A DNA stretch of 35,551 nt from Candidatus Solibacter usitatus (GCA_016213245.1 JACRBC010000115.1:1-35551), one strand, 5' to 3'; shown: positions 23,874-31,918, numbered from the stretch's first letter. Program-made: numbers and translations. The notes: generated by a model not told the origin, from the sequence alone.

Positions 23874-23899
23874 CCGCGCGGCGGTTCGCCGCCGCGCGG
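23874..23899 (+). terminator. strong UUCG hairpin after SPFH gene
   Basis: A perfect 11-base-pair stem (CCGCGCGGCGG / CCGCCGCGCGG) closed by a TTCG tetraloop begins five bases after the SPFH stop. No T-run follows, so as an intrinsic terminator it would be incomplete; it may instead protect the mRNA 3' end or assist Rho. Confidence 0.5.
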
Positions 23900-23904
23900 A
23901 GTTC

Positions 23905-23913
23905 TGGTATTAT
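23905..23913 (+). promoter_or_regulatory. possible extended -10 promoter
   Basis: TGGTATTAT (TG-n-TATTAT) lies just after the UUCG hairpin and ten bases before the ATG at 23924, so the message for the four-gene signalling set would be nearly leaderless. No -35 is visible, since that region is the hairpin. Confidence 0.35.
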
Positions 23914-23923
23914 TCGTGCGTCG

Positions 23924-24997
23924 ATGCGAAAACTCGCCGCTCTTTTCCTTCTATTGGCGTTGTGCGCCGGCGCCGTCACTCTGGACGACGCCGTTCTCGC
24001 CCTGGCCCGCAAGGTGCAGGCCCGCCTGGCGCCCGGCGCCGTGGTGCGCATCTCCTCGCGCAACCTCTCCAGCCTCGGCGCCGCCGAAGCGGGCCGCGCC
24101 CAGGCCACGCTCGAACGCGCTCTGCGCCGGCGCCCCGCTCGCCAGTCGCCCCAGGCCGAACTCCGCTTCACCCTCGGCGAGAACGTTCGCGAAATCATGC
24201 TGGTGGCTGAAATCATGCAAAACGAGGCGAGCGATGTGGTCATGGTCCCCTGGCGGCCGGAGGCGCCGCCGCGCCGGGTCCTGCCCGTTCTGGCCCGCCG
24301 CCTCCTCTGGGAACAGGAGCGCCCGATGCTGGATGTCGCCCTGGCCGAGGATCGCATGTTGGTGCTGGAAACCGATGCCCTCTACCTCTTCGAGCGCCGC
24401 CCCAACGGCTGGGAGCCCGCCGCTTCCCGCGCCATCGACGCTCCACCCGCCCGCGATCCCCGCGGCCGCATCGAACTCGACGGCCCGGCGCTCGCCGTCT
24501 TCCTGCCCGGTACCACGTGCCGCGGCGCCTGGAAGCCCGCTCTCGACCTGAAGTGTGAAGCCAGGCCAGCCGAGTTCTCCCAGAACGGCGAAGCGATGCG
24601 CTTCGTCCGCGGCCGCAACACCCTGGAGGCAAACCTCTGGCCTCCCTTCTACTCCTATGCGCGCCTCGACACCGCCGCCCGCGCCCTCCACGTTCTCGCC
24701 GAAACCGACGGCCGCGCCCACCTCTACGACGACGCCCGCAAGCCCCTCGGCGTCATCGACGAATGGGATGGCGACCTCGCCGCTGCCTGCGACGGTCGCA
24801 TCCTCGCCGTTCGCAACACCTCCGTCGCGGCTTACTCCCTCTCCGAAGCCAGGCCCGTCGCGGCCTCCGAGCCCGTGGAGTTCCCAGGCCCCGTCTCCGC
24901 CTTATGGCCTGCGCCCGGCGGCGCCGTGGTGATCGTGCGCGTTCTCAACTCAGGAAGGTATGCGGCCTACAGCCTCACTCTCGATTGCGGCCGTTAG
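23924..24997 (+). CDS. unrecognised exported protein, first gene of signalling operon
   Basis: A 357-residue protein I cannot assign. Residues 1-17 are a signal peptide (LAALFLLLALCAGAV). The N-terminal third is helical (LDDAVLALARKVQARL). The rest is strand-rich with repeated LxVLETDALYLFER and RAHLYDDARKPLGVIDEW segments that could form an incomplete beta-propeller; this is inference. Three or four cysteines lie in the central part (TTCRGAW, LKCEARP). It overlaps the solute-binding protein gene by 38 bases and is the first of four tightly packed genes, so it may share in periplasmic sensing. Confidence 0.6.
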   Translation: MRKLAALFLLLALCAGAVTLDDAVLALARKVQARLAPGAVVRISSRNLSSLGAAEAGRAQATLERALRRRPARQSPQAELRFTLGENVREIMLVAEIMQNEASDVVMVPWRPEAPPRRVLPVLARRLLWEQERPMLDVALAEDRMLVLETDALYLFERRPNGWEPAASRAIDAPPARDPRGRIELDGPALAVFLPGTTCRGAWKPALDLKCEARPAEFSQNGEAMRFVRGRNTLEANLWPPFYSYARLDTAARALHVLAETDGRAHLYDDARKPLGVIDEWDGDLAAACDGRILAVRNTSVAAYSLSEARPVAASEPVEFPGPVSALWPAPGGAVVIVRVLNSGRYAAYSLTLDCGR

Positions 24998-26261
24998 CCT
25001 CCTGCTGGCCGCGGCTCTCCCCGGCGCGGCCGCCCGGCCGCGCTTCGGCGGCACGCTGCGCCTCTCCACCCGCGCCGTCATCACGACTCTCGACCCGGCA
25101 CATCAGCCCGTCGGCCCGCTGGCTCTGGCCACGAAATCGAGCCTCGCCGGCCATGTCTTCGAAACGCTCGTCAAGCTGGACTGGCGCGGCGACCCGCAGC
25201 CTCACCTGGCCACCGGCTGGACCCACGAGCCGGCCCAGAAGCGCTGGGTCTTTGCCGCCCGCCCCAAGGTGCTCTTCCACAACGGCGCCCGCTGGGAGCC
25301 GGCCGGCAGCGTCATCCACATGCCTGACGACAGGCCCATCGCCGACATCCTCCGCGAACTCTCGCACCCGCGTAGCGCCATCGTCCTCCGCCTGCCCGAC
25401 GGCTCCCTCGCCGGCACCGGACCCTTCCGCCTGGCGCAATTCGAGGCTGGTAAGGCCGTGACGCTGGCCGCCTTCGACAACTACTGGGCTGGGCGGCCCT
25501 TTCTCGACTCTGTCGAACTGCGCATGGGCCGCTCCCTCCGCGACCAGGCCCTGGACCTCGAGCTCGGCAACGCCGACCTCGCCGAGCTCAGCCTCGCCGA
25601 CGTGCGCCGCGCGCGCCAGCGCGGCGCGCGCCTCGCCGTCTCCGCGCCCGTCGAGGTGCTGGCTCTCGCCTTCGACCGCGCACGCCAGTTCCCTGAAGCC
25701 CTCCGCCATGCCCTCGCCCTGGCCCTCGACCGCCCGGCCATCCAAAGCGTCCTCCTGCAGAAGATGGGCGACGCCAGCGCGGTCCTTCTCCCGCAGTGGT
25801 TGACCGGCTACGCCTTCGTCTTCCCCGCCGCCCGCGACCTTCCCGCTGCCCGCCTGTTGACCTCATCGTCGCCGCCCCTCGATTTCAGCTACGACCGCCT
25901 GGACCCTCTCCTCCGCGCCGTCGCCGAGCGCATCATTCTCAACGCCGCCGAAGCCGGCCTCACCCTCAAGTCGAGCCCCGGTCCGGCCGCGGTGCGCCTG
26001 CTCGCCCTCCGCGTTACCTCCACCGATCCGGTGCTCGCGCTCGAGGACCTCGCCCCCATGCTTGGCGCGCCTCCTGCCCAGAAGGCCGATGCCTTCGACC
26101 GCGAGCGCGCCGCGCTGGAAGCCTTCTACCTCATCCCCATCGTCCACCTGCCCGCCTGCTATGAGCTGGGCCCGCGCGTGCAAGGCTGGATCGGCGCTCC
26201 TTGGGTTGCCTCCGGACGCTGGGACCTGGCCGCCGTCTGGCTCGCGGAGGACCGGCCGTGA
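24960..26261 (+). CDS. family-5 extracellular solute-binding protein without a transporter
   Basis: A 433-residue periplasmic binding protein of the oligopeptide/nickel-type (SBP_bac_5) class. Start ATG 24960 has AGGAAGG just upstream. The signal peptide (SLSIAAVSLLLAAALPGAAA) is followed by the family opening RFGGTLRLSTRAVITTLDPAH, then SLAGHVFETLVKLDWRGDPQPHLATGW, and GTGPFRLAQFEAGKAVTLAAFDNYWAG-type text. It is shorter than the usual 500-550 residues, and parts of lobe II look reduced. No permease or ATPase is encoded nearby; instead the next gene, overlapping by four bases (GTGA), is a sensor kinase. I infer that it may deliver a ligand signal to the kinase and not feed a transporter. Confidence 0.8.
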   Translation: MRPTASLSIAAVSLLLAAALPGAAARPRFGGTLRLSTRAVITTLDPAHQPVGPLALATKSSLAGHVFETLVKLDWRGDPQPHLATGWTHEPAQKRWVFAARPKVLFHNGARWEPAGSVIHMPDDRPIADILRELSHPRSAIVLRLPDGSLAGTGPFRLAQFEAGKAVTLAAFDNYWAGRPFLDSVELRMGRSLRDQALDLELGNADLAELSLADVRRARQRGARLAVSAPVEVLALAFDRARQFPEALRHALALALDRPAIQSVLLQKMGDASAVLLPQWLTGYAFVFPAARDLPAARLLTSSSPPLDFSYDRLDPLLRAVAERIILNAAEAGLTLKSSPGPAAVRLLALRVTSTDPVLALEDLAPMLGAPPAQKADAFDRERAALEAFYLIPIVHLPACYELGPRVQGWIGAPWVASGRWDLAAVWLAEDRP

Positions 26262-28024
26262 CCTTCCGCACCAAGCTTCTGCTCATTACCTCCCTCACCG
26301 TCGCCGGCGCTGTCGCCCTCGCCACCGGCGCCGTCTCCCTCTGGACCCGCCTCACCTTCGAGCGCCTCGATCTCGAGCGCCGGCAGTCCCTCCTCGCCAA
26401 GTTCCAGCACGATCTCGCCGCCCGTGGCGATGATGTCGCCCGCCGCGTCGCTCGCGCCGCCGCCACACCCGTCGCTCTGCGCGCCGCCGCCGAGGCGGCC
26501 CGTCCGAGTCCCGACTATTCCCTCCTGCTCGACGACGCCCGCACCCTCGCCGAAGCGCAAGGCCTCGACTTTCTCGATCTCCTCCAGCAGGACCTCTCCG
26601 TCATCTCCTCCGCGCACGCGCCCGCCCGCTTCGGCTATCGCAGCGACTGGCTCTCCACCCCGCCCAGCCAGCAGGCCGCCGGCGCCTTTCTCTCCCGCAT
26701 TCCCCTGCCCGAAGGCAGCGCCGGCGCGCTCGCCGCCGTCTGTCCCGCCGGCGGCGGTGAACGGAAGATCTACCTGGCCGGCGCCCAGCGTCTCGACCAG
26801 GCCTTTCTGGCTTCGCTCGAAACCGCGCCCGGCATGCGCGCCATGCTCTGGTTCTCGCCTACCGAGGTGCTGGACTCCAGCGGCCCCGTGCGCCAGGCCG
26901 AACGCCTCGCCCCGCTCGTCGCCCGAGTCCAGCGCTCCGGCCGCGAGGAGAGCGGCGTGGTTGAGTGGCGCCCCGGCGATGAAGGCGCCGAAGCTATCCA
27001 GGCGCTGCCCTTCCTGCGCGACGGCCGGCTGCTCGGCATCCTCCTCGTCGCCACTCCGCTCCGCGAGCAACTCCGCCTCCAGCGCTCCATCCTTTACACC
27101 GGCTTGCTCGTCGGCGCCTCCGGCATCCTGCTCGGCCTCCTCATCGGCTGGTGGACCACGGCCCGCGTCACCAGTCCCGTCAAGCTCCTCGCCGCCGGCG
27201 CGCGCGCCGTGGCCGGTGGGGACTGGAGCGCCCGCGTGCCAGTCGCCTCCGCCGACGAAATCGGCGAGCTGGCCCAAGCCTTCAACCGGATGACGGCGCA
27301 ACTCGTGGAGCAGCGCGACCGCACCGTCCAGGCCGAGCGTGTCGCAGCCTGGCGCGAGCTCGCCCGCCGCCTCGCTCATGAGCTGAAGAACCCCCTCTTC
27401 CCCCTCCAGATCACCGTCGAGAACCTCCGCAAGGCCCGCCAGCAGAACTCCCCCGAGTTCGACGAGGTTTTCCACGAATCCACCGCCACATTGCTGGCCG
27501 AGCTGGCCAACCTGCGCACCATCATTGGACGCTTCAGCGACTTCGCCAAAATGCCCGTGCCGCACCTGGAGCCCATCGACGTCAACGAAGTGGTCCGCGG
27601 CGTCGTGCAGCTCTTCACTCCCCAACTCGCCGCCGCCGCCTCGCCCATTGATGCCGTCGTCGAGCTCCCCGCCCAGCCCCTGGAAGCCATGGCGGACCGC
27701 GAACAGCTCGGCCGCGCCCTCAATAACCTCGTCCTCAATGCCATGGACGCCATGCCCGCCGGAGGCACTCTCACCATTCGCGCTGCTTCCGGCGACGGCG
27801 GCGGCGTCTCCATCCAGGTCTCCGACACCGGCCAGGGCCTCACCCCCGAGGAGTGCGAGCGCCTCTTCACCCCCTACTACACCACCAAACGCCACGGCAC
27901 CGGCCTCGGCCTCGCCATCGTGCAGAGTGTCGTCAGCGACCATCACGGTAAGATCGCGGTGTGGAGCGAACCCGGCCGGGGCGCTACGTTTACCATCGTC
28001 CTGCCGGCCCGGAGTGACCTATGA
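26258..28024 (+). CDS. NtrY-like membrane sensor histidine kinase
   Basis: A 588-residue sensor kinase, probable partner of the sigma-54 regulator that follows. Start is GTG 26258, preceded by GGAGGA at good spacing and overlapping the binding-protein stop. TM1 (about 6-28), a large extracytoplasmic sensor of about 245 residues, TM2 (about 278-300), HAMP (about 300-352), then the HisKA helix AWRELARRLAHELKNPL with His374. The HELKNPL form is typical of NtrB/NtrY/AtoS kinases. The HATPase has ALNNLVLNAMDAMPAGG, DTGQGL, LFTPYYTTK and GTGLGLAIV motifs, all intact. The sensor domain sits where it could contact the periplasmic binding protein. It overlaps the regulator gene by four bases. Confidence 0.92.
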   Translation: MTFRTKLLLITSLTVAGAVALATGAVSLWTRLTFERLDLERRQSLLAKFQHDLAARGDDVARRVARAAATPVALRAAAEAARPSPDYSLLLDDARTLAEAQGLDFLDLLQQDLSVISSAHAPARFGYRSDWLSTPPSQQAAGAFLSRIPLPEGSAGALAAVCPAGGGERKIYLAGAQRLDQAFLASLETAPGMRAMLWFSPTEVLDSSGPVRQAERLAPLVARVQRSGREESGVVEWRPGDEGAEAIQALPFLRDGRLLGILLVATPLREQLRLQRSILYTGLLVGASGILLGLLIGWWTTARVTSPVKLLAAGARAVAGGDWSARVPVASADEIGELAQAFNRMTAQLVEQRDRTVQAERVAAWRELARRLAHELKNPLFPLQITVENLRKARQQNSPEFDEVFHESTATLLAELANLRTIIGRFSDFAKMPVPHLEPIDVNEVVRGVVQLFTPQLAAAASPIDAVVELPAQPLEAMADREQLGRALNNLVLNAMDAMPAGGTLTIRAASGDGGGVSIQVSDTGQGLTPEECERLFTPYYTTKRHGTGLGLAIVQSVVSDHHGKIAVWSEPGRGATFTIVLPARSDL

Positions 28025-29370
28025 GCCAGGTGCTGATTGTCGACGACGACCCCAACACGCTCGCCTCGCTCGCCCGCGCCTTCCGCCTCGCCGGCCACCA
28101 GACCGTCACCGCCGGCGGCGCCGCCGAAGCCCTCGCCGCGCTTCAGTCACACTCCTTTGACCTGATCCTCTCCGACGTCGTGATGCCCGATACCGGCGGC
28201 ATCGCCCTGCTCGAGCAGATCCGTGCCCTCGGCGTCGCCACGCCCGTGGTCATGATCTCCGGACAGGCCACCCTCGACATGGCCGTGCGCGCCACCCGCC
28301 TCGGCGCCCTTGATTTTCTGGAGAAGCCCGTCTCCAGCGAGAAGCTCCTGCTGACGCTCGAAAACGCCGCCCGCCTCTCGCGCCTGGAGGCCGAAAACCG
28401 CGACCTGCGCCGCCGCGTCGGCCGCCACGAGATCGTCTGGCGCAGCGACGCCATGCGCCGCACCATGGACCAGGTGGGCCGTGTCGCCGCCGGCCAATCC
28501 CGCGTCTGCATCCTCGGCGAAACCGGCACCGGCAAGGAGCTCATCGCCCGCGCCATCCACGACGGCAGCGCCCGCCGCTCTGGACCCTTCGTCACCGTCA
28601 ACTGCGCCGCCGTGCCGCAGGAGCTGATCGAGTCCGAGCTCTTCGGCCATGAGAAGGGCTCCTTCACCGGCGCCGCCGCGCGCCACCTCGGCAAGTTCGA
28701 GCAGGCCCACGGCGGGACCCTCTTCCTCGACGAAATCGGCGACATGCCCGCCCAGATGCAGGCCAAGTTCCTGCGCGTCCTCGAAGAGGGCGAAATCGAA
28801 CGCGTCGGCGGCGGCCGCCCCGTCCGTGTCGACGTCCGCGTCGTCGTCGCCACCCACCGCGACCTCGCCGAGCTCGTCAAGAGCGGCAGTTTCCGCCAGG
28901 ACCTCTTCCACCGCGTCTACGTCATCCCCCTCCTCCTGCCGCCATTGCGCGACCGCCACGGCGACGTCGCCGCCCTGGTCGAGCACTTCGCCCGCCACAT
29001 CGGCGAGGTCAACGGCTGGCGCGCCAAGGCCTTCTCCCCACAAGCCATCCGCGCCCTCGAGAGTTACTCCTGGCCCGGCAACGTCCGCGAACTCCGCAAC
29101 GCGGTCGAACGTGCACTGCTGCTGGCCGGCGACGAAGTCGACGAGCAGACCGTGCTGCTCTGCCTGCCGCGCCAGTCCCCCTCCGCCCCCTCCGCCGGCG
29201 CCCTCGCCGCCCGCGTCGACGCTTTCGAACGTGAGACCATCCTGCTCGAACTCAAGCTCAACGCCAACAGCATGGCCGCCACCGCCCGCGCCCTCGGCCT
29301 GGAACGCAGCCACCTCTACAAAAAATGCGCCCAGCTCGGCATAGCCCTCGACAGCGCCCGCGGCGGCTGA
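28021..29370 (+). CDS. sigma-54-dependent response regulator (NtrC/NtrX-like)
   Basis: A 449-residue transcription activator for RpoN promoters. The receiver has VDDDPN (7-12), Asp52 in LILSDVVMPDTGG and Lys102 in FLEKPVS. The AAA+ domain has Walker A GETGTGKE (166-173), the sigma-54 contact loop GSFTGA (213-218, where most family members have GAFTGA), Walker B GTLFLDEIGD (232-241) and FRQDLFHRVYVIPLLLPPLRDR arginine-finger region. The Fis-type helix-turn-helix is at about 410-440 (ANSMAATARALGLERSHLYKK). All parts needed for activation are present. It is the last gene of the four-gene set. The 3' 190 bases recur in trimmed form 1.2 kb downstream. Confidence 0.95.
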   Translation: MSQVLIVDDDPNTLASLARAFRLAGHQTVTAGGAAEALAALQSHSFDLILSDVVMPDTGGIALLEQIRALGVATPVVMISGQATLDMAVRATRLGALDFLEKPVSSEKLLLTLENAARLSRLEAENRDLRRRVGRHEIVWRSDAMRRTMDQVGRVAAGQSRVCILGETGTGKELIARAIHDGSARRSGPFVTVNCAAVPQELIESELFGHEKGSFTGAAARHLGKFEQAHGGTLFLDEIGDMPAQMQAKFLRVLEEGEIERVGGGRPVRVDVRVVVATHRDLAELVKSGSFRQDLFHRVYVIPLLLPPLRDRHGDVAALVEHFARHIGEVNGWRAKAFSPQAIRALESYSWPGNVRELRNAVERALLLAGDEVDEQTVLLCLPRQSPSAPSAGALAARVDAFERETILLELKLNANSMAATARALGLERSHLYKKCAQLGIALDSARGG

Positions 29371-29641
29371 GCCGGCGTACCAACCGGCCAAGTCTTGCTT
29401 GCGGAGCGATCCAAGCTTCATGTGCTGACCGTCCAAGTGCTTTCTGTTGCGGGCCGAGGTTTCTCTGTTTCGCTCAAGATCCAGACAACCAGAGTCGCAA
29501 CAGAATCGGTGCCAATTCCGCGAGAGCTCCTGCTGGGACGATCCGACGCCTGGTGGCGCATAATGGGCGTCAGAGCCAATCGCCGCGGACTGCCGATGGG
29601 TCCCAATTCGTAAACTGCTTCTCAGTACGGTCAATTGAGCT
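29371..29641. other. gap downstream of sigma-54 regulator
   Basis: Identity with the downstream partial copy ends at 29376. The rest is of lower GC than its surroundings. A frame from TTG 29395 to 29613 stays open for 72 codons (KLHVLTVQVLSVAGRG start region) and could be a decayed gene fragment, but it has no family I recognise. No promoter stands out. Confidence 0.35.
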
Positions 29642-30418
29642 ATGAACGACCCACACGTTGAATGGCTCGAATATGAACTTGAAGCCGGATGGGAGTTTGA
29701 CAAGCCACCATCCCTGCCCTGGACGACAGCCGTATTCCACGCGACCCTCGGCAACGGCATCCTCCGAGTGGAATTATTAGAACACTATGCAACGGAACTC
29801 GACGCGAAGGCAGCAGTTGAGCCATTCCTGCAGTCCTGGGAACTCGACGTAGCCCTCACTTGCGGGCGGCGGGAAATGACTTTCGCCTACAAGCACGCGA
29901 GCGTCGTGGACCGCAATCCACCGCCGCCCGGCGTCCCCATCATCGGCATGGCAGCAACCAGCATGGGCCGCGCGTCCATGTCCGCAACAGGCACTGTCAC
30001 CAGGACCACATATCCCCTCCCCCCAACCAACTTCAAGGCCGATCCTGACGTCCTCACTCTTTGGGGCCGTTACGAAGGTTACAAGGCAGGACTTGAGCCG
30101 CTAGCCTCCATGGCCTACTTCTGCTTCACCCTCTTGGCAAGTCGACATGGGAAAGTTGGGGCCGTGAGCAAGGCACTTGCGGTCAGCCAGCCCGTACTCC
30201 GGAAGATCAGCGAATTGAGTACCACCCGTGGAGACGCCTCCACCGCACGAAAAATGACGCCGGACATCACTCCATTCGCGACAGCAGAAACACAATGGTT
30301 GGACGCCGCACTTCGGGCCATTATCCGCCGCGTCGGCGAAACCGCCGCAGGACACAAGGCTCCGCAACTCACCTTCAGCAATCTGCCACCGCTCGAGATC
30401 TCCCAAGGAAAAACGTGA
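29642..30418 (+). CDS. unrecognised orphan protein
   Basis: A 258-residue protein I do not recognise, with no signal peptide and no clear membrane segment (one moderately hydrophobic stretch, MAYFCFTLLAS, near 157). Tryptophans and acidic residues are frequent in the first 70 residues (VEWLEYELEAGWEFD). The central part is Pro/Thr-rich (NPPPPGVPIIG, YPLPPTNFK). The last third is helical and basic (KVGAVSKALAVSQPVLRKISEL, ARKMTPD). Codon use is much less G/C-biased than neighbouring genes, with A- and T-ending codons common. It lies between the two copies of the regulator 3' end, which suggests acquisition by transfer. Start ATG 29642 lacks a clear ribosome binding site. Confidence 0.6.
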   Translation: MNDPHVEWLEYELEAGWEFDKPPSLPWTTAVFHATLGNGILRVELLEHYATELDAKAAVEPFLQSWELDVALTCGRREMTFAYKHASVVDRNPPPPGVPIIGMAATSMGRASMSATGTVTRTTYPLPPTNFKADPDVLTLWGRYEGYKAGLEPLASMAYFCFTLLASRHGKVGAVSKALAVSQPVLRKISELSTTRGDASTARKMTPDITPFATAETQWLDAALRAIIRRVGETAAGHKAPQLTFSNLPPLEISQGKT

Positions 30419-30455
30419 GGAGACTGTCAGTCCTGAGCAATCATCGACGGACATC

Positions 30456-30528
30456 ATGAACAAGACGAAGGTGGACCTGCCCAACCTGATCATCTATCGC
30501 GGCGCAGCCGCATCCGTAGAGTCAGCGC
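30456..30528 (+). pseudogene. possible truncated gene start
   Basis: ATG 30456 opens MNKTKVDLPNLIIYRGAAAS, whose composition looks like real coding sequence and matches the orphan gene upstream in style, then meets the duplicated regulator sequence at about 30529 and becomes a Pro/Ala-rich out-of-frame reading. It may be a gene cut at the junction. Too short to identify. Confidence 0.3.
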
Positions 30529-30628
30529 CGCCCCCTCCGCCGGCACGCTCACCGCCCGCGCCCTCGGCCTGGAACGCAGCCACCTCTACAAAAAGTGCGC
30601 CCAGCTCGACAGCGCCCGCGGCGGCTGA
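30529..30628 (+). pseudogene. trimmed duplicate of the sigma-54 regulator 3' end
   Basis: Three blocks match the regulator gene in order: 30529-30544 equals 29184-29199, 30551-30608 equals 29281-29338 with one silent A/G change, and 30609-30634 equals 29351-29376. The first gap removes 81 bases (six unrelated bases in place). The second removes 12 bases between two CTCG repeats. In the matching frame it still reads PSAG-TLTARALGLERSHLYKKC-AQLDSARGG and the same TGA stop, so both losses keep frame. It has no start and is a remnant of the helix-turn-helix end. Confidence 0.85.
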
Positions 30629-30781
30629 GCCGGCCCTGACGCTCCAGTTCGATACGTCACGTCCACTGGCTTGCCTCTGCTGTTGGGCAGCCCGTCAACT
30701 CCGGATGCTGAAGCCTGCGGCTGACGCCCGGCGGCACGCGGCCTCTACGGAGGCGCCGAGTTCCGCCTCAAACGCCGTTTC

Positions 30782-31831
30782 CTACTTGTTGGCGTGTACC
30801 TTCGGCCGATTGGTGAACGAACTGTCCGCGTCCACCTCGAAAGTGGATCCTGGCAGCGTAGCCGGGTCGTAGCCCGCGCCGGAGATGCGGTTCGCGATGA
30901 TCTTGTCGTTGTTCCCCACATCCGAGACGCCCGCCTGATAGATGTACCCGTTCGTCACGGCGTTGTTCTGGATCGTGTTGTTCACCACTTTGATGTTCGT
31001 GGCTGCTGCAGGCGCGCTCCAGTCCGCCTCGTATTGGCTGATGAACACGCCGACATCGTTACCATCCAACTCGTTTTGGCTGATGTCCACGCCGATGCAG
31101 AAGGCCCCGCCGTAGCCGGGCCCGCCGACCACGATGATGCCGCCGGAAACCGTACTGCTACCGGTGTATGAGTTCCCCGTTACCTGGTTCCTCTTCACCA
31201 GCGCACTCGCGCCATAGCCGACCTGAATGCCGTTCCGGGCGATATATCCCACTGGACCGGCTCCGGCTACCACGTTGTCCGTCACGCTGCCGTCGGCGTT
31301 CCCGTTCACGACGATGCCCGTCTTTTGGTAGTTGATGACCACATTGCCATCTATCGTGACGTGAAGCGTTCTCGGATTCGAACCGAAATTGCGCACCTCG
31401 ATGCCGTTCCCTTCTTGACAGCCGCTCGCTCCCTGATTGATATTCATGACGCGATTGTCAGTGATGCGGCCGGAGGCGCCGTCGAAGAGGATGCCGCGCA
31501 GCCTGTTGCCGCCCGCGTCGCACACATTTGCCAGACCGCTGGTGGCAATCGTCAAATGAGTGACGTTCGCGCTCGCTCCGCCGTTCTGAATCACTCCGCC
31601 CACGAAATGTCCGCCGGCGGGATCTTTCGCTGTGATGGTATGGCCCGCGCCATCGAGCGTGAAGCCGTTTGGGACGATGATGGATGCGTCGGTATTGCAA
31701 TCCGAGTTCAGCGTCATGGTTGTTCTTGAAATGGTGAATGTGCAGTCGGTGGCCGCCAGGCCAAAACCGGGCATCATCAGGACCAGTGCCGCCGCAAGCC
31801 AGATAATTCCACGAAGTCCAATAGTTGACAT
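30782..31831 (-). CDS. secreted right-handed parallel beta-helix protein
   Basis: A 349-residue exported protein of the NosD/pectate-lyase-like repeat type. ATG 31831 has AGGAGACAAG directly upstream. The signal peptide is about residues 1-27 (GIIWLAAALVLMMPGFGLAA). The body is built of short Asn/Gly-rich turns: GRITDNRVMNI, VTIDGNVVINYQKTGI, SVTDNVVAGAG, ALVKRNQVTGNSYTG, GVDISQNELDGNDVGV, IKVVNNTIQNNAVTN and KIIANRISGAG, giving about nine coils. No catalytic Asp/Arg set could be recognised, so it may be a binding or structural protein and not a lyase. It faces the fucosidase gene divergently. Confidence 0.85.
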   Translation of the reverse strand: MSTIGLRGIIWLAAALVLMMPGFGLAATDCTFTISRTTMTLNSDCNTDASIIVPNGFTLDGAGHTITAKDPAGGHFVGGVIQNGGASANVTHLTIATSGLANVCDAGGNRLRGILFDGASGRITDNRVMNINQGASGCQEGNGIEVRNFGSNPRTLHVTIDGNVVINYQKTGIVVNGNADGSVTDNVVAGAGPVGYIARNGIQVGYGASALVKRNQVTGNSYTGSSTVSGGIIVVGGPGYGGAFCIGVDISQNELDGNDVGVFISQYEADWSAPAAATNIKVVNNTIQNNAVTNGYIYQAGVSDVGNNDKIIANRISGAGYDPATLPGSTFEVDADSSFTNRPKVHANK

Positions 31832-31850
31832 CTTGTCTCCTGTGCCCAGG

Positions 31851-31879
31851 AGTATAGATCAATGGAGCATGGGGGGCAA
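31851..31879 (-). promoter_or_regulatory. promoter of beta-helix gene
   Basis: On the minus strand, -35 TTGCCC (complement of 31874-31879) and -10 TATACT (complement of 31851-31856) are 17 bases apart, the ideal spacing. Transcription would start near 31845, about 14 bases before the start codon. Confidence 0.6.
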
Positions 31880-31897
31880 CGCCTCTCTGTGCCGGAA

Positions 31898-31918
31898 AGT
31901 CCTGGTACTTCCAGGACT
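31898..31918. repeat. perfect inverted repeat upstream of beta-helix promoter
   Basis: AGTCCTGG-TACTT-CCAGGACT, eight-base arms around five bases, lies about 20 bases upstream of the -35 box on the minus strand. Location fits a regulator site. No T-run follows on either strand. Confidence 0.4.

Larger units (their letters stand above)
30419..30781. other. junction region between orphan gene and beta-helix gene
   Basis: Contains a possible gene start at 30456 that runs only to the junction, the trimmed copy of the sigma-54 regulator end (30529-30634), and about 150 bases of sequence without a gene. Nothing else can be assigned. Confidence 0.5.

Noticed and set aside
29395..29613. 72-codon open frame after the sigma-54 regulator
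   Set aside because: Starts only at TTG, has no ribosome binding site and no recognised family; kept as a possible remnant in the gap description.
30456..30872. 138-codon open frame
   Set aside because: After the first 24 codons it reads the regulator remnant out of frame and then the antisense of the beta-helix gene end; only the start may be real.
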